The translations under genes and the position numbers were made by a program. A stretch of DNA of 64,000 bases, taken from the NCBI GenBank assembly GCA_037975125.1, contig CM075857.1, forward strand, positions 44,924,172 through 44,988,171, written 5' to 3'. Position 1 is the stretch's first letter. Each line of letters opens with the position of its first letter. Below the pieces are notes generated by a model. It saw only the letters and a program-made list of their open reading frames with translations. It did no database searches and was not told the origin of the DNA. This stretch comes from Latrodectus hesperus (taxonomy: Eukaryota > Arthropoda > Arachnida > Araneae > Theridiidae). Of this stretch, positions 48,450 through 61,600 are shown one piece after another.

Positions 48450-48600
48450 TTCCTCAGCGGTTATTTTTTGCCCACGAGCAATAATTAGACTGGTTTCTAA
48501 AGTTTAAAGTGGATTACAAACTGAAACACCCGACGCGGGAATCGAATCCTTAAACTGTGGAATTGAAGACTAGCTATTCGAATTTTAGCTCGGCAGAGGT
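48450..48600 (-). mobile_element. Degraded tRNA-derived SINE
   Basis: Minus-strand B box GGATTCGATTCCCGC and a head-like GAGCTAAAATTCGAATAGC; the body CCTCAGCGGTTATTTTTTGC and ATTACAAACTGAAACACCC parallels the SINE at 45780-45985. More diverged than that copy. Confidence 0.6.
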
Positions 48601-50925
48601 AAAACAAACAAAATAATAGAATTTAAATTTGATTAGCTGGTACAAAATTTATAAAAAAAATTGTAACAAATACTATAAATTATACGTTAAAAATTTTTTA
48701 TATATATATTATATAATATAAATTATATTACTTATCAAAATTCATTTTGAAACCATAATAGCTTGTTTTGTGAAAAGAATGTGTATTTTAATCTAAAGAT
48801 CTAAGAACTTTTTTAATGTTGACTAAGATATTTGGAGAAAAATCATGCAGATTTGCATTTTGTAAGGCCCAATATCTTTTTGATAGGGGAAAGAATATGA
48901 ACTCAGGTGAGAAACTTGCTACTTAATCATGCTAAGCATTGCCTCAAACCAAAGTCCAAATAATAATAAAAAATTAAATACTCATTCAGAAACAATTTAA
49001 AGATATCAAACGTACAATTGAAAATCCTGATTGCAAATAAAATAATAATTAAGTATAATTTTTGGATGAAAATAAAATGTTTAGCAATTTGGTATCGGAC
49101 ATAAACAGGAATTACCACTGGTTCACACAATCGCGTATTCTGATAATAACTCCATTATTAATATTGCACGTTTCTATATCTTGACTAACAGTGTCATGAA
49201 TTGATATTTCATTTTCAGATGATTGAATTTTCAGATTATCCATGAACATTGCATGGATTTCTGTTAGGGTGAATATTTTATGGTTTTTTGTGTCATGAGA
49301 TTAATCTGCTCTTATCTCCTGGTTCGAAAATCTCCATAAAATGAATTAAATGTGACTGATGATATTTTTGGGAACGCAATGTTATTTTTTAAGCACGTAT
49401 GTGTCTTTGTATGACGATTGATTGAAACAAATGTTTTTTTCCTGCAATGAGATCATTAGTTAGTATTTTTTTAAAGAAAACATTGAAATTTTAATCCATT
49501 TTAAGGTTTTGCTCCTTCCCTATAGCTTGCAATTGGTGATTACTTTCAAAATTTGAGCTAATGATTAATAAAACATAATTATAGTCTATCATGTTCTAAT
49601 TTTGTATAAAATTTTGTTAGGTATCACGAAAAGAGAGGGAAAATCACTTTACTTTCCACTGATTATTATTTCATAAAGTCAAGATAATTGCAAATTAGTT
49701 GGAGGGGTTTTATCTTATTCGATAAAAGGAAAATAAAGTAACATTTGATAGAATGATTAAAAAAAAACAACTTTTAAGCTATACAAACACTGTAATATGA
49801 TTTTTTCTCTGTGTATGTATATTTTTGGAAAAAATAAAACCAATGTAAGTTTCTATTTAGTAATTAAATCATAATTTATTTTAAAATTAACATTATTTAT
49901 TTGAACACTGGTATATTTTTATCAAGTTCCTTAAAATTCTTTATTTTAATTAAAAAAATAAAACTAATGCCTGTATTACGATTCATAAAAATAGAAAATA
50001 TTTAAACACAGTAACTGAAATAACAGTACTAACATATGTGACAGTGACTTTAAATTATTTTAGCTATTAAAATTCATTGATGCGGTAATATTAAATAAAA
50101 AATTTTCTCATTAATAATAATAAAGGATAAAATTCCCTTTTACATAAATGGCTTTTATAAGCAAGTGTAATATTTTTTTATCAACCTATTGTGCAACATA
50201 ATTTTATTCAGGAAGTATTTTGAACTTTTAAAAAATATTTTAGGATATTTAGTTATAGCATATAAAAAAATATAAATAAATTTTCTTGAGGCAAGATACT
50301 CTAATAAAATGTTATGAATTATTTTAATACAGTAAAGAATGCTTCAGACTTTGGTATACATGTGTAAATAAATTGATTTCACCAAGATAATAAAATTAAA
50401 TTTCTATAACTTATTTTAAAGAAATTAAATTATATTTTTGCTCAATAAAATAAATATTATTATTACATAAGAAATGATGTGATTGTAATATAGGAAATAA
50501 AGACTTAATTGAGAATGATGTAGCCATATTTAAGCGCTTATCAAAATTGCATTTGACAATTTAAACTTCATATGTAATCTGACTTGAACTGAGCTCATGA
50601 TAAAGGCGGAAAGAGTTACAGCTTCTGCAGTACGCAGAGACATGGAGCACCATAGACAAGCTGATGGTGGAAGTCTGATTTTTCTCCAAGGAACACCTGT
50701 TAACTTTAGTTGGGCATAATATGTCATAATATGTATTAAAAAAACTCGTATGGATATTTGGAGGGTTTTACCTGCTCATAACACTCTGCTGGCGTCTTGC
50801 ATTTTGAGGGAACTAGAGGCCAACAGACTTGTATTTTACGCTTCAGTGGTCACCAAAGGGGCCTCAAGTATGTGCAGGATCAAAAGACTTTTAGTCTGTT
50901 CACAAAATGTAAAGCTGAATAGCAA
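48601..50925. other. Intergenic, possible decayed LINE at right end
   Basis: 48601-50520 shows nothing recognisable. 50530-50925 is G+C-richer and probably belongs to the same LINE as the tail at 50926, but its translation is too broken to read. Confidence 0.45.
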
Positions 50926-51076
50926 TCTCCTGAGCATATCTTGAGCTACTTGAATTTTGACTTGGAAGAGGCTTTTTCAAAGCCCCTTATGTTTTTGGAT
51001 TTCCTGGCTGTTTATAGACTTGTGGTATTGGTCTAGTAATGGAAATGGACCATCTGGGATTCGCAACAACAACAAC
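50926..51076 (+). mobile_element. LINE 3' end with (CAA)n tail
   Basis: The frame from 50926 reads SPEHILSYLNFDLEEAF, SKPLMFLDFLAVYRLVVLV and a TAG at 51034-51036. SPEHIL...(P)L..LDFL...LV-stop is a familiar C-terminus of arthropod non-LTR retrotransposon ORF2. It is followed by a short 3' UTR and CAACAACAACAA at about 51065-51076. The 5' part is lost or unreadable. Confidence 0.72.
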
Positions 51077-52068
51077 TTCATTTGTTGGATATTCTTATTT
51101 TACTAACATGGAGGATTGCTACATTTCCAGAAATTCTTTTTTGAAAAGAATTCCAAATATGGTCAATTAATTTGAGAAATAACTTATAAGTAAATTTTAA
51201 TACAGAATTTTATAGCATGAATGTAAGAATTTATAGGTTTTAAGAGTGAAATCGTTTTACTATAGTATTTAATCTAATGTGGCTGAAACCAGAATATTGA
51301 GGAAAAGTTACATGAAAACTTGCGTAAAATGTGTACCATTAATTTGGAAAATAGCCAAACTGTCATGAAATATATTTACGATATATTGTTTTTATGTTCA
51401 GTCAATAAAAGTTCATGAAATACTTTAATTACTTGAACTTCATGGACCGCCTGACAAATTTATTATTTACAGAAGTTTTTAAGATATGAATTGTTTATTC
51501 AGAACGAAAAAGAAAATTTCATATTGACATTAAGAACATTTTTGATTTGAATTACATAACATATTTTAATGTTCACTAGACTTAATCACGTGCACAAGGT
51601 TTGGTTGTTTATCGCCAAACCAACTAACATTTAAGGTATTGACTTCTTTTGGGACATAAAAGAATATGAAACTTGAAACTTGAAGCTTACTACTTTTACC
51701 GAGCTAAAATGCATCGTGTACGGTGCATGTCATACGTAAAATTCAGTTACATATATAAATATGTTTCAGTCATAAATATATAAAACCTGTCATTAAAACG
51801 TATGGAAGAATCTTAAATTATTAATTCATTATTTCTAAATGGTGACATAAAATTTACTTTCTAATATACAATTCATGTGTAATTGTTATCACATTTTTTC
51901 ATAAATTACAATATTTTCTTCTATTTTTGTAGAGAGGTCTTTAAGGGTCAATAGTAATTGGTACATTTTTGCTTGCAGTATTTATTATGTTTACTATTTA
52001 AATATAAATAAAAATATTTGATAAATTCAATACATAATAAAAAGAAATAATAATTTTTTGATATAATG
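51077..52068. other. Intergenic, nothing seen
   Basis: A+T-rich sequence with no recognised feature. Confidence 0.5.
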
Positions 52069-52328
52069 TTAGGCACAGATGCTATATAATCGAAGATGCC
52101 AAATTCTGAATTTGGTGATTTTTTGGTGGATTTTCTTATGTATCTGACAACCAGGCTTTTATTACGTAATAGACATGGAGACCTATAAAAATTATGCAGA
52201 AAATTCTATTTTGGCAAAATTCTATTTCCGTCATCATGCTCGTTACAATACGTCATCTTGCCAACATTTCTTCATCGCCAAAAAAATTCAGAATGTGGAA
52301 TCCTGGTTTATACGGCATCTGTGCCTAA
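52069..52328. mobile_element. 260-base element with terminal inverted repeats
   Basis: Ends TTAGGCACAGATGC (52069) and its exact complement GCATCTGTGCCTAA (ending 52328); the inverted similarity extends inward with gaps for about 50 bases (TATAATC / TATAAAC, ATTCTGAATTT on both sides). No coding capacity. No clear target duplication beyond TA-rich flanks. Related ends occur at 7639 and 20639. Confidence 0.8.
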
Positions 52329-53132
52329 TATTAGAATGAAATATGATATTATATTAGATATTGCGATGAAAGTTAGTTGATTTAACCTGTTTCTTTATTT
52401 AAATAATTTTAATTTTAACTTATTTATCATTAAATAACAAAATAAGAATTTTTTGCCTAACGAGTTTCATATTAACTTCTGTGCCTGTACATGTTACTGT
52501 GAAAGACTGAAATTGTGGAAAATGTAGGCAATCATCGGTGAAAGAACATTTATTTGATTATAATCTCGAACATTTGGACTGTCACTCTTGTGTATGACAA
52601 CGATTATCAAAAATGCTCCGGTTGAAACTGAAAAGAGAAAAGTTGCAGAGCGGCGAATATATTCTTACTTCAATTTCAGCAGAACAAACGATGTTATGCA
52701 ATATATTTTGTTCTGCTGCAACTGAAGATACTTAACGAGGAATTCTTTTGTGTTTTGGAATGTTATTGTTTGCGAGTCTTATTCAAGATTTTGATAGTAT
52801 ACGCAACGTTTTCTTAAATTTTATTTCATAATACAATATTTTTTATTTATATTGAAAGTATACTGCAGCAAATTGAGATTTTTTCTGGGAAGTTAAATGT
52901 GCAAGTAAGCGAGAAGATTTGAAATATTTTTTTATTTAAGAAAAGCTCTAAAATATTTTTCAAAATAATTTCTGCTAAAACTAAAGGATTTAAACTATTA
53001 AAAAAAACTACGTAAAAATTAAGGGGAAAAATTAACTGCAATAACAGAAGAAAAAATAAACTGTATTATGCTACTAATGAAGTGTTATGTATAGCATTTG
53101 AAACTCGCGTTCTAATAAATCACGAAGAGGAA

Positions 53133-53214
53133 AACGCATTTTTAAAGATTTATTAGTTAAAGGCCAATATAATAACGCATTTTTAAAGATTTATTAGTTA
53201 AAGGCCAATATATT
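53133..53214. repeat. 41-base tandem duplication
   Basis: AACGCATTTTTAAAGATTTA and the following TTAGTTAAAGGCCAATATA occur twice with a 41-base period, without differences. A recent local duplication. Confidence 0.9.
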
Positions 53215-55043
53215 ATTTATCAAGCTGTTTTATTGTATTTAAATTTATGACAAAAGTGTACGCCGAAACATTGTGCACCTAAGAATGATTGTGTTATAAA
53301 ACCAACGGTCAGTTCTGACAAAAAAGATCCACTTGATTTAATAGACCTCTTAGGAGTTAGATATCAATAATAATAACTTATAATTTGGTAACGTAGTAAA
53401 AGAATCTTTTTATTCCATCAGGAAAGGTTGTGATAAAGTGGTGAAAAAGACAAAAAGTCGACTGTGATAGAAATGTCAAGATCTTTATTGGCTAAACTTG
53501 AAACTAAAATTTTTAAACTTAACCAATCACAATTATCATTAGAACGAAGGCAAGTTAAATATCAAGCCTTTCTACCTTTTACACCAGAATCTAAAATTCT
53601 ATATCCAAGAAAAGAAATTCCATGTTTCTATTTCAATTACCTGAATTCTTCAGACACAGTTTGGAAGTGAACTTTTTATTACAGAATGACGAACCCCTCT
53701 TCATTCGTTACAAGTCATTCCTTTCAGCACGAGAGGCAAAAACGTTTTTTGAAACTTATATTTTATCGTGCCTGAAATATGAATAAAATGCATATCTTGT
53801 ATCTATACACGATTCACCATTTTTAAGTGGTGAATGTCAACTATTGTTGATGTAAGTCAAAAATCGAACATTTCACAAATACTTCAGATATACACCAAAC
53901 TAAATTCTGTGATTGTTAAAATTCTCCAATGAAACTCTAAATATTTTGGCTATCTTTCACAGCAACTAACTGCACGCACACGCATACTATTTATAAACAC
54001 ATGTCCATAAATTAAGGACAATGCTGGAAATAGCATCTAAAAGTGCAGAACAAAGCAAGCGTTATTTATTCATATAGAACATGTATTAAACAAATGAGGA
54101 AGAATAAAAGTGATGGTGCCTGTATGATACAACTATTATCTAAGAATCATTAAATTGTGGATAAAAGCAGCTGCAATAATGAATATTAATAACTGTAATA
54201 AATAAGAAGTTGATTTGATTTTAAAATTGAAATTAAAGGAAAATATTTTTTTATAAATCCTAGGGTTATTTTTGTGAGTAGACTTGAATTATTAATAGGC
54301 GCCTTTCTCAAACATCGTTGCTTGCTCCCCCAGGGATATTTTAAAGCAACCTGAGTGAAATATCTCCTGCCTAAACTAACTGACTTTTCCTGTATTTGAG
54401 AGTAATCAATCGTTTCATGTGAATACGGTAGGTATTTTTGATTATGTCTTGGAATTACGAAATGAAATTGATATTCTTATCACAATGCTCTTGTGGACTT
54501 ATATTTGCTATGATGTTGTAGAAAAAACGATATCTAAGTCTTTTGACCTGTGTGAATTATTAAATAAACCATTATAACTGAAGAAAGCTAAAAAATTTTA
54601 CCTGATGATTTGAGTGAAAATAAGTTATTCACCCATGAGCTTTTGCAAAAAAATCTACAAAAAACTTCCGAAAAACCTACCCCAAAATTTTGTTTCAGGA
54701 CTTTTTTAATCTTTATCATGAAAATTATTGGAATTAAATGATTAATAACATAATAAATGGAATGAAAAAAGAACATTCATTGATGAAACATGGAGAAAAG
54801 ACGTAGTTCTGCGACAAATAGAATATTTTGCAAAACAAATAGATGTAAGACTAACAAGATTGAGACTTTCTTTTGAGAAAAATGATGAAATGCTTTTCCA
54901 CAATGAAAAAAATATATTTCTACAAACGTTGTTTTGAAATAGAAAAAGAAAGTAATTATACCTTGTCTAACTTTTTCCTATGAAAATGAAAGTATGAATT
55001 ATTTTTAATTATTAATTTTTCCATATTTGTTCTAGTTTGCAAC
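53215..55043. other. Intergenic, nothing firm
   Basis: No gene, RNA or classified transposon. The plus open frame 53464-53670 has no recognised domain. Confidence 0.45.
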
Positions 55044-55104
55044 AATTCTAATATAGTAGAAAAAATTCATATATAATATGAATTGTTTCAACTATATTAG
55101 AATT
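55044..55104. repeat. Nested palindrome beside a SINE
   Basis: AATTCTAATATAGT pairs perfectly with ACTATATTAGAATT, and the loop holds a second palindrome, AATTCATATATAATATGAATT. It ends a few bases before the SINE at 55109. Confidence 0.85.
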
Positions 55105-55108
55105 ATTT

Positions 55109-55460
55109 CAGGGGCCGTGGTAGCCTAGAGGTTAGTACATCGGCCTTCAGTCCGGAAGGGCAGGATTTGATTCCCAAAGTCGCCAAAGACATCCCGAGTA
55201 CAGGCGATACACGTGATCGTTAGATCTATTTAATCAAAAGTCCTGTGGTCGATTGTTGAGCAGTTACTATGGATGTAATGGTCTGGAAAAAATTTCCTCC
55301 CCCTTCAGATCAATGTCAAAATTAAGGTAGTAGATCCTCCGGTGGTGCCATCTATCGGAGGAGTTTAGAGCAAAGTTATACTTTTTGTGGTGCTTTGGTT
55401 AAATGAAAGACCCCAATTGACTTAAATTCGCATAGCAAACGGCATAGTGAGTTTGTCTTG
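55109..55460 (+). mobile_element. tRNA-derived SINE
   Basis: A tRNA-like head on the plus strand: A box TGGTAGCCTAGAGGTTAG and B box GGATTTGATTCCC about 40 bases later, followed by a G+C-richer body containing CATCCCGAGTACAGGCGATA. It lies just past the 3' end of the gene A exon at 55545 in the gene's sense. Confidence 0.75.
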
Positions 55461-55544
55461 TCTTAGTGTCATAAGTAACATTATTTCAATTATATTCAAT
55501 TCTTTTCATTTCTCACCCTCTTAAAAATAGTGAATATCACATAC

Positions 55545-55655
55545 TTTCAATCTTTCGCCCTTTGTCTCAGGTATAAAAGCTGCGGCAAAAACACACAATA
55601 AGGTGACTCCTGCTAAAACACAAACAGCAGCAATCGGATTTTCAATAACTAGAAC
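55545..55655 (-). CDS. SVOP: Gene A exon with ETKG terminus
   Basis: Acceptor TCCTTTAG and donor TTGAAA|GTATGT; 111 bases, phase 0 at both ends. It encodes helix 12, VCVLAGVTLLCVFAAAF, and IPETKGERLK. The P-E-T-K-G motif marks the end of helix 12 throughout the SV2/SVOP and sugar-porter MFS groups. Without splicing the frame continues VCDIHYF and stops at 55521. Confidence 0.88.
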
Positions 55656-58600
55656 CTAAAGGAAGAAAATACTAAATGTTCTTGCGTAAACAATAGACTT
55701 TCGAATATATATTACATTTGATTGAACTTCCTTACCTGTGCTACGTATGGCACAATCAAACCACCTAATCTGCTGTATCCACTGCCAGTTCCCATCGCAA
55801 GTGCACGGACTGTTGTCGGAAAAACCTGAAACAAAAATTCCAATCTTTAATGCATTTAAATTTTTACATCCTTTATAATTAATGAGTTTCATTTTATTTA
55901 TTTGAATTAGTCTTTTATAAACATATAGCAGAAAATCGTCTTACCAAATATAATAAAAATTAAAGGATTAAGTACAATGTATGACAAACAAAAAAACATG
56001 ATTAATAAAATCAAAACTTTAAAAAATAGAGATAAAAGCTAAATAGAAATAAAATTTACTGGAGAAGGGGAACATTTTTAAGCTAGATTCATGAAGTAAA
56101 GTTTTCTATAAAGAATTACGGCTGAAAAAAGTACTTGCAATTTATTAGAACTAAAAATTTCTTTGTTGTTATCAGAATTACTGAGAGAGAGAAGCTATTT
56201 TAATTAATATTTTAATAAATAACTAATTGTAGTAATATCATTGATAAAAATCACAAATGAAAAAAAGAATGGAAATAATGCTTCTCTTAATGCATGAGAA
56301 ATATTAATTCCATTTTCAATTTGAGGTAAAAATTTAAAAGATTGTAATTACAGATTTTAAAGAAACACAAAACGCACTGTTTCATATTAATCGTCATGTT
56401 AGCAATAAATTCAATTCTTCATCATTAATTATTTCTATGAAATGTGTATATAATTACACTATCTTTATGTGCACAAAAATTACATTCAGTAACTCATTGA
56501 TTCATTTGTGAATTAGATATTTTACTGACCATTGATTGGAAAGTGATCAAGGCGAGCAACAAATATTTTAAGAAATCGGAAAATCTTTAAGTTTTTTTAA
56601 AACAGAATCACTTATCCTTTGTTAAAATCTGTTCTTTACTTAATATATGTTTCTGATTTTTGCAATATGATATCTTTAGCAATAAGTAGTTTCTTCAAAA
56701 TGTGAAATTTAAGAGGAAATATTTCACAAAGTTATTTGAAATTACAAAACAACTTCTAAAGAAAGGAAGATAAATAGTCGTTAAATTTTTGTTACATGTG
56801 TTAGTGCTATTTATTAATACTGAATTATTCGACTTGAGTATCATCTATTCTCAATTTTCTTTGCTAAAAATTGACCATTACGCCATGCAAACAGTTTGTA
56901 AATTTATAGAATATATATTTTGGCATAACTTATTTATTCTAAATTAATTAATTTGTTGTTAAATTTTACAGAATTAAAGCATTTTAGAAGTAGATTTTTG
57001 AGTGAAAGTCAAGAAATTCAATAGCAATATGTTTGAAAAGAAAAAATTTAGATAATTGAGAAATAAATTAGGAATATCTTTCTAAAATTAATTATCATAG
57101 TTAATTAAAATTTTTACGTGTTTTTTTATTTGAAGTATTGTTAAAAATTTAACTTCTTACTGATGTTTAAAAATCAAGCAACGGATATTTCTTTTATAGT
57201 TAACACTTAATAATTTTTCTTAAATCTATAACTTTTAAGAAAATTTCATTTTCCATTAAAGATATTTGAGTAAAAAATAATTACAATTCTGTATTTATTT
57301 TGGAAATGATTGTCTATTTGTACATTCTGAACATTTTAATAACACACTGATTAAAGATTCTTTTCATTTTAACAATGTTCATTTTTTGCTATCTTGTATT
57401 CCATATTTTACTTAGTATAAAGACTTAAAAATTTATTCATACTGAAATCATATTTTGAAATTTTTAAAGCTTTTAAAAGAAACACTTTAGAAAAATAATT
57501 TTACTAAAACATTAACATTAATAAATGCTTTTTTTTTATTTAATACATATTTACATGTGCACATGTACCAATATTTAACAAAACTTAACAAATTTTACAC
57601 AAAAAATGCACTAAAATGTAGCAAATTTGTCTGTTTTTTTCAAAATAAAAGGAACTATGCATTTTATGCATTAACTCAATTATATATGCATATACACTAC
57701 TGGCCATTAAAATTGCTACACCAAGAAGGTATGCAAATAACAGAACGATATTTATTGGACACATACATTATAGTAGAAAGAACAAGTGATTAGATTTACA
57801 GAAAATTAGGATATATAGATCTTGAGAAATCAGTACCCAGAGCAGCCACTTCTGGCTGCAATAACAGCATTTATCCGCCTAGGCATGGAGTCAAACAGAG
57901 ATTGTATGGCATGTACGGGGATCTCAGTCCATGCAGCTTCAACACTATGCCAAAGTTCATCGACAGTAGTGGATGGTGAGTGATAGCGTGCCAATCGCTC
58001 GGCAACCATTGACTACACGTTCTCAATTGGTGACAGATCAGGAGAACGTGCTGGCCAGGGTAACAGTCGAACCTGTTCTGTATCAAGGAAGTTCAGAACA
58101 GTACGGGCAACATGCGGTCGTACATTATCCTGTTGAAACAAAGCATTAGGGAGGCCTCGAAGATAGGGCAAAGCCACGGGCTTTAACACATTGGAAATAT
58201 AAATGTTGCTGTTCAAAGTGCCGGTAATGCGAACAAGAGGTGATTGAGACGGGTATCCAATGGCACTCCATACCATCATTCCAGCAGATGGGCCAGTATG
58301 GCGATGTCCAATTCAAGCTGGCAATGCGCGTACTCCACGATGCTTCCAAACACGGATGCGGCCATCATGGTCCTGTATACAGAACTGAGATTCATCTGTA
58401 AAGATGACGTGATGCCGTTCCTGCGTCCAGGTTCGTCGCTGATCATACCATTGAAGGCGCTCCTGTCTGTGACGCAGCGTCAATGGTAGCCGAAGCCATG
58501 GTCGCCGTGCAGACAATCCATACTGCTGCAAACGTCGTCGAACTGTTCGAGCAGAAACTTGTTCCCTTGCAAATGACTCCATTTCTCGACTCAGGTTTCG

Positions 58601-61600
58601 TGACGTGGCTGTACGATCCCTTGTGACCATGCGGATAAGATGTCTGTCTTCTCTGCTGTTAGTGATGGGGGGTCGCTGAGATCCTGCATGACGTTCCATA
58701 TGATTGTCCTGAACCCATCGATTCCATATTCTGTTAATTCATGGGGTCTCGACCGACGCGAGCAGCAACATTGCGGTACGATAAACCGTAATCCCGGTAG
58801 GCTATAATCCTTCCTCGATCAAAGTCAGACACGTGCTGATAGGCATTTCTTCTTCTTACATAAGGCATTACAACAACTTTCTTTGCCGAAAACAACGTTG
58901 AAACGGAAATTGAGTATGAGAAAACTACTGTCAAATTTCTGGTTTTATACACATTGTAGATGTCGCTACTGTCGCCTGTTTTGTATGAATGCGCTGAAAA
59001 TCTAATCATTTGCATATCACAGCAAAATCTACCTGTCATGCAAATTTCACGTGTGTGGTGTGCCGCTTTCCTGGTGTAGCAATTTTAATGGCCAGTAATG
59101 TATTCAGAGAAAGAGAAATTATTAAAAAATATCTTTTTATATCTATTTCAAAGTAGATTTTAATGCAATATAATTCAATGAAAAATAGTACTTACTTCAC
59201 TTGTCATAATTAAAATAAGCTGGAATGTAGCCAACAATATACCTCTTGCTCCAAACAAAAATATGAGAATGACAATCTTACTGTAAATAAAAAGCTCTTT
59301 TATCATACAATTCAGATTGACAAATTATGTGCGTATAATTATTAATTGGGAATTGCATTTTAATATTTATTTATCAATAGATATTATTACAAATAACTAT
59401 TAAACTTTACATAAATTGAAAAAATACATTTAAAAGCATCAATTATAAAAAACACAGTTTAAAATCAGAATTGATTTAAAATATTAATTACAGAAAATAT
59501 TACCTAGTATGATAATTAACTTATTCAATGTAAAATTTGCAAGTAATTTATAATTACATTATTTAATTTTAGAAACTAAGATAACAAAAACCTAGAGTAA
59601 GAATGAAGTTTAAATTACGTGAAATATATTCTCATTAATATTTAATATAATACAAAATTCACATAGCTAAAATGTATTCACAAAATTTATGCTATCGTAC
59701 AGTTGGAAGTTACCTAGAAATTAGTTTTTAATAACATAAAATGTATCCACCCTATTATAAAATACTTAAATACAATAAAAAATTATTTTGAAACAAGATA
59801 GAATGTTAAAAAGTGTTTAATCATGTTAGTTCTCTCATATCTAACATGTTTGAATAACATTATGTCAATGCTTACAGCCCTCTATTTTACTTTCTCAGAA
59901 ACAAAGTTTCTTATTCATCTTTTAAAAAGCGTATCTTGAAAATTCTCATTATCAGAATTCTTGAGTTCTTAATTTTACTGAGTTCATAGTACATTAGATA
60001 TACAAACCTGTAATGCACAGAATACTTAAAAAAAGTTACCTGATGGAAACCAAGAATTTTGAAAGTGAAGACAACGATTATCCAATATTTCGATAAAAAT
60101 TAAGAACGTTTATTTTCAAAGAATATAAAACTGCTAATTACTAAATTAGGAAAGCTATATTAATAAAGTTATGTTTCAAGAGTTGAGAATAATGTATGGA
60201 AAAATAGTTAGTACTTTTCCATGTGTTATTCTCTGTACATAAAATGTAATCCTTTTGAAATGTGATGTAAAAATTAGATGTTTTTCACAAATTTTGACTT
60301 TCTATCTATTGTGAAGTATGTTTTCGTTCATATACAGGTCTCATTTTTTTTATCGTAGTCTTTTTTTGCTGTTGTAAACTCATTGGTTCGTTACATTATT
60401 TTTTGTTCTCAGGAAAGTGTTGCTGCACAAACTTTTCAGGAAAATGATGGTTAATAATAAGTGGGAATATCTAAAGACGCAAAAATTTCATCTTGCTTAA
60501 CTTATCCCAATCAATATATAAAAATATTTTGATTTAATAATATCTGGCTTATACCATATTTTTAGAATTTCAATTCCAATATTACCTAATTCCATTGACT
60601 GTGCAGTATGTTTTTCAGGTTTATCTCCATTTCACACAAACCCTAGTTGAATAGTTCTTTCATTGATTATAATCTCAATAAAACTGTAACGTGTCAAGTA
60701 GCAATTATATTTTCCAATATCTCAACTTAAATTTCTATATCTGACTTTTCTAGGTAGAATTTGATAGTATATTATGCCAGACCAGGAGGATTTTTATGCT
60801 TATAAATCATATGCATATTATTCATTAACGTTAAACATAAGACTTGTGTTTAGTTATGTAGGGAATATATCCAAGGATTTTTCTATAATTGGATACTTTA
60901 TTTTGGATAATCCGATATACATTGCTGAAAAACTTATAAATAGAATTTCAGTATAACTAGTAAATATTGTAATAAGTTAGGGTGAATATACGTTTTGATG
61001 AAATTGATTAGTTAAATTTACATTTATAATTTTCTAAAATAATTTAACTTTAAGATTTAACAATAATTTAAATTATTTTAACATTTAACAATAATTTAAG
61101 AAATGTATTCATTTCTTTCTTCCAAAAACATTTAAGATAATATTAATAGCTGTGAAAAATAAGCGGATTTATTTGAGATTTTTGATATTTTACTAAAGTA
61201 AGAATTTCTTCTTAGAGTAAAAGATTAAGAAAAATTCGGAAAAATTAATTTAATGGTCCTTTTTTAAAAGTTATTTATTATTGGTGCCAATTAAACTAAT
61301 ATCGTAACTAATTGGAGAATTTTTAAGTATAAAGCGCCTTTTTCATTAGTAAATACACAATTTAAATCATTTTGGATATTTCCTTAATAAATACATTGCT
61401 CGATTTTGCAATATCTACTTTCTTCAACTTGTTTTTGAATTTCACCCATATTGGCGAATTTTGCGTTTCAATAAATCTCACAGAGATTTAATAGGATTTA
61501 ATCCAAGTAATTGAGAAAAAAGAGAAAAGGCTTTCTATATTGTGCAACAATTAGACTTTTACATTAATGCTGTGCATTTTAGAGAATCACTGTTCTTCAA

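Noticed and set aside
55656..55892. 78-residue minus-strand open frame
   Set aside because: It crosses the real exon 55736-55825 in a different frame; the conserved VFPTTVRAL frame is the coding one.
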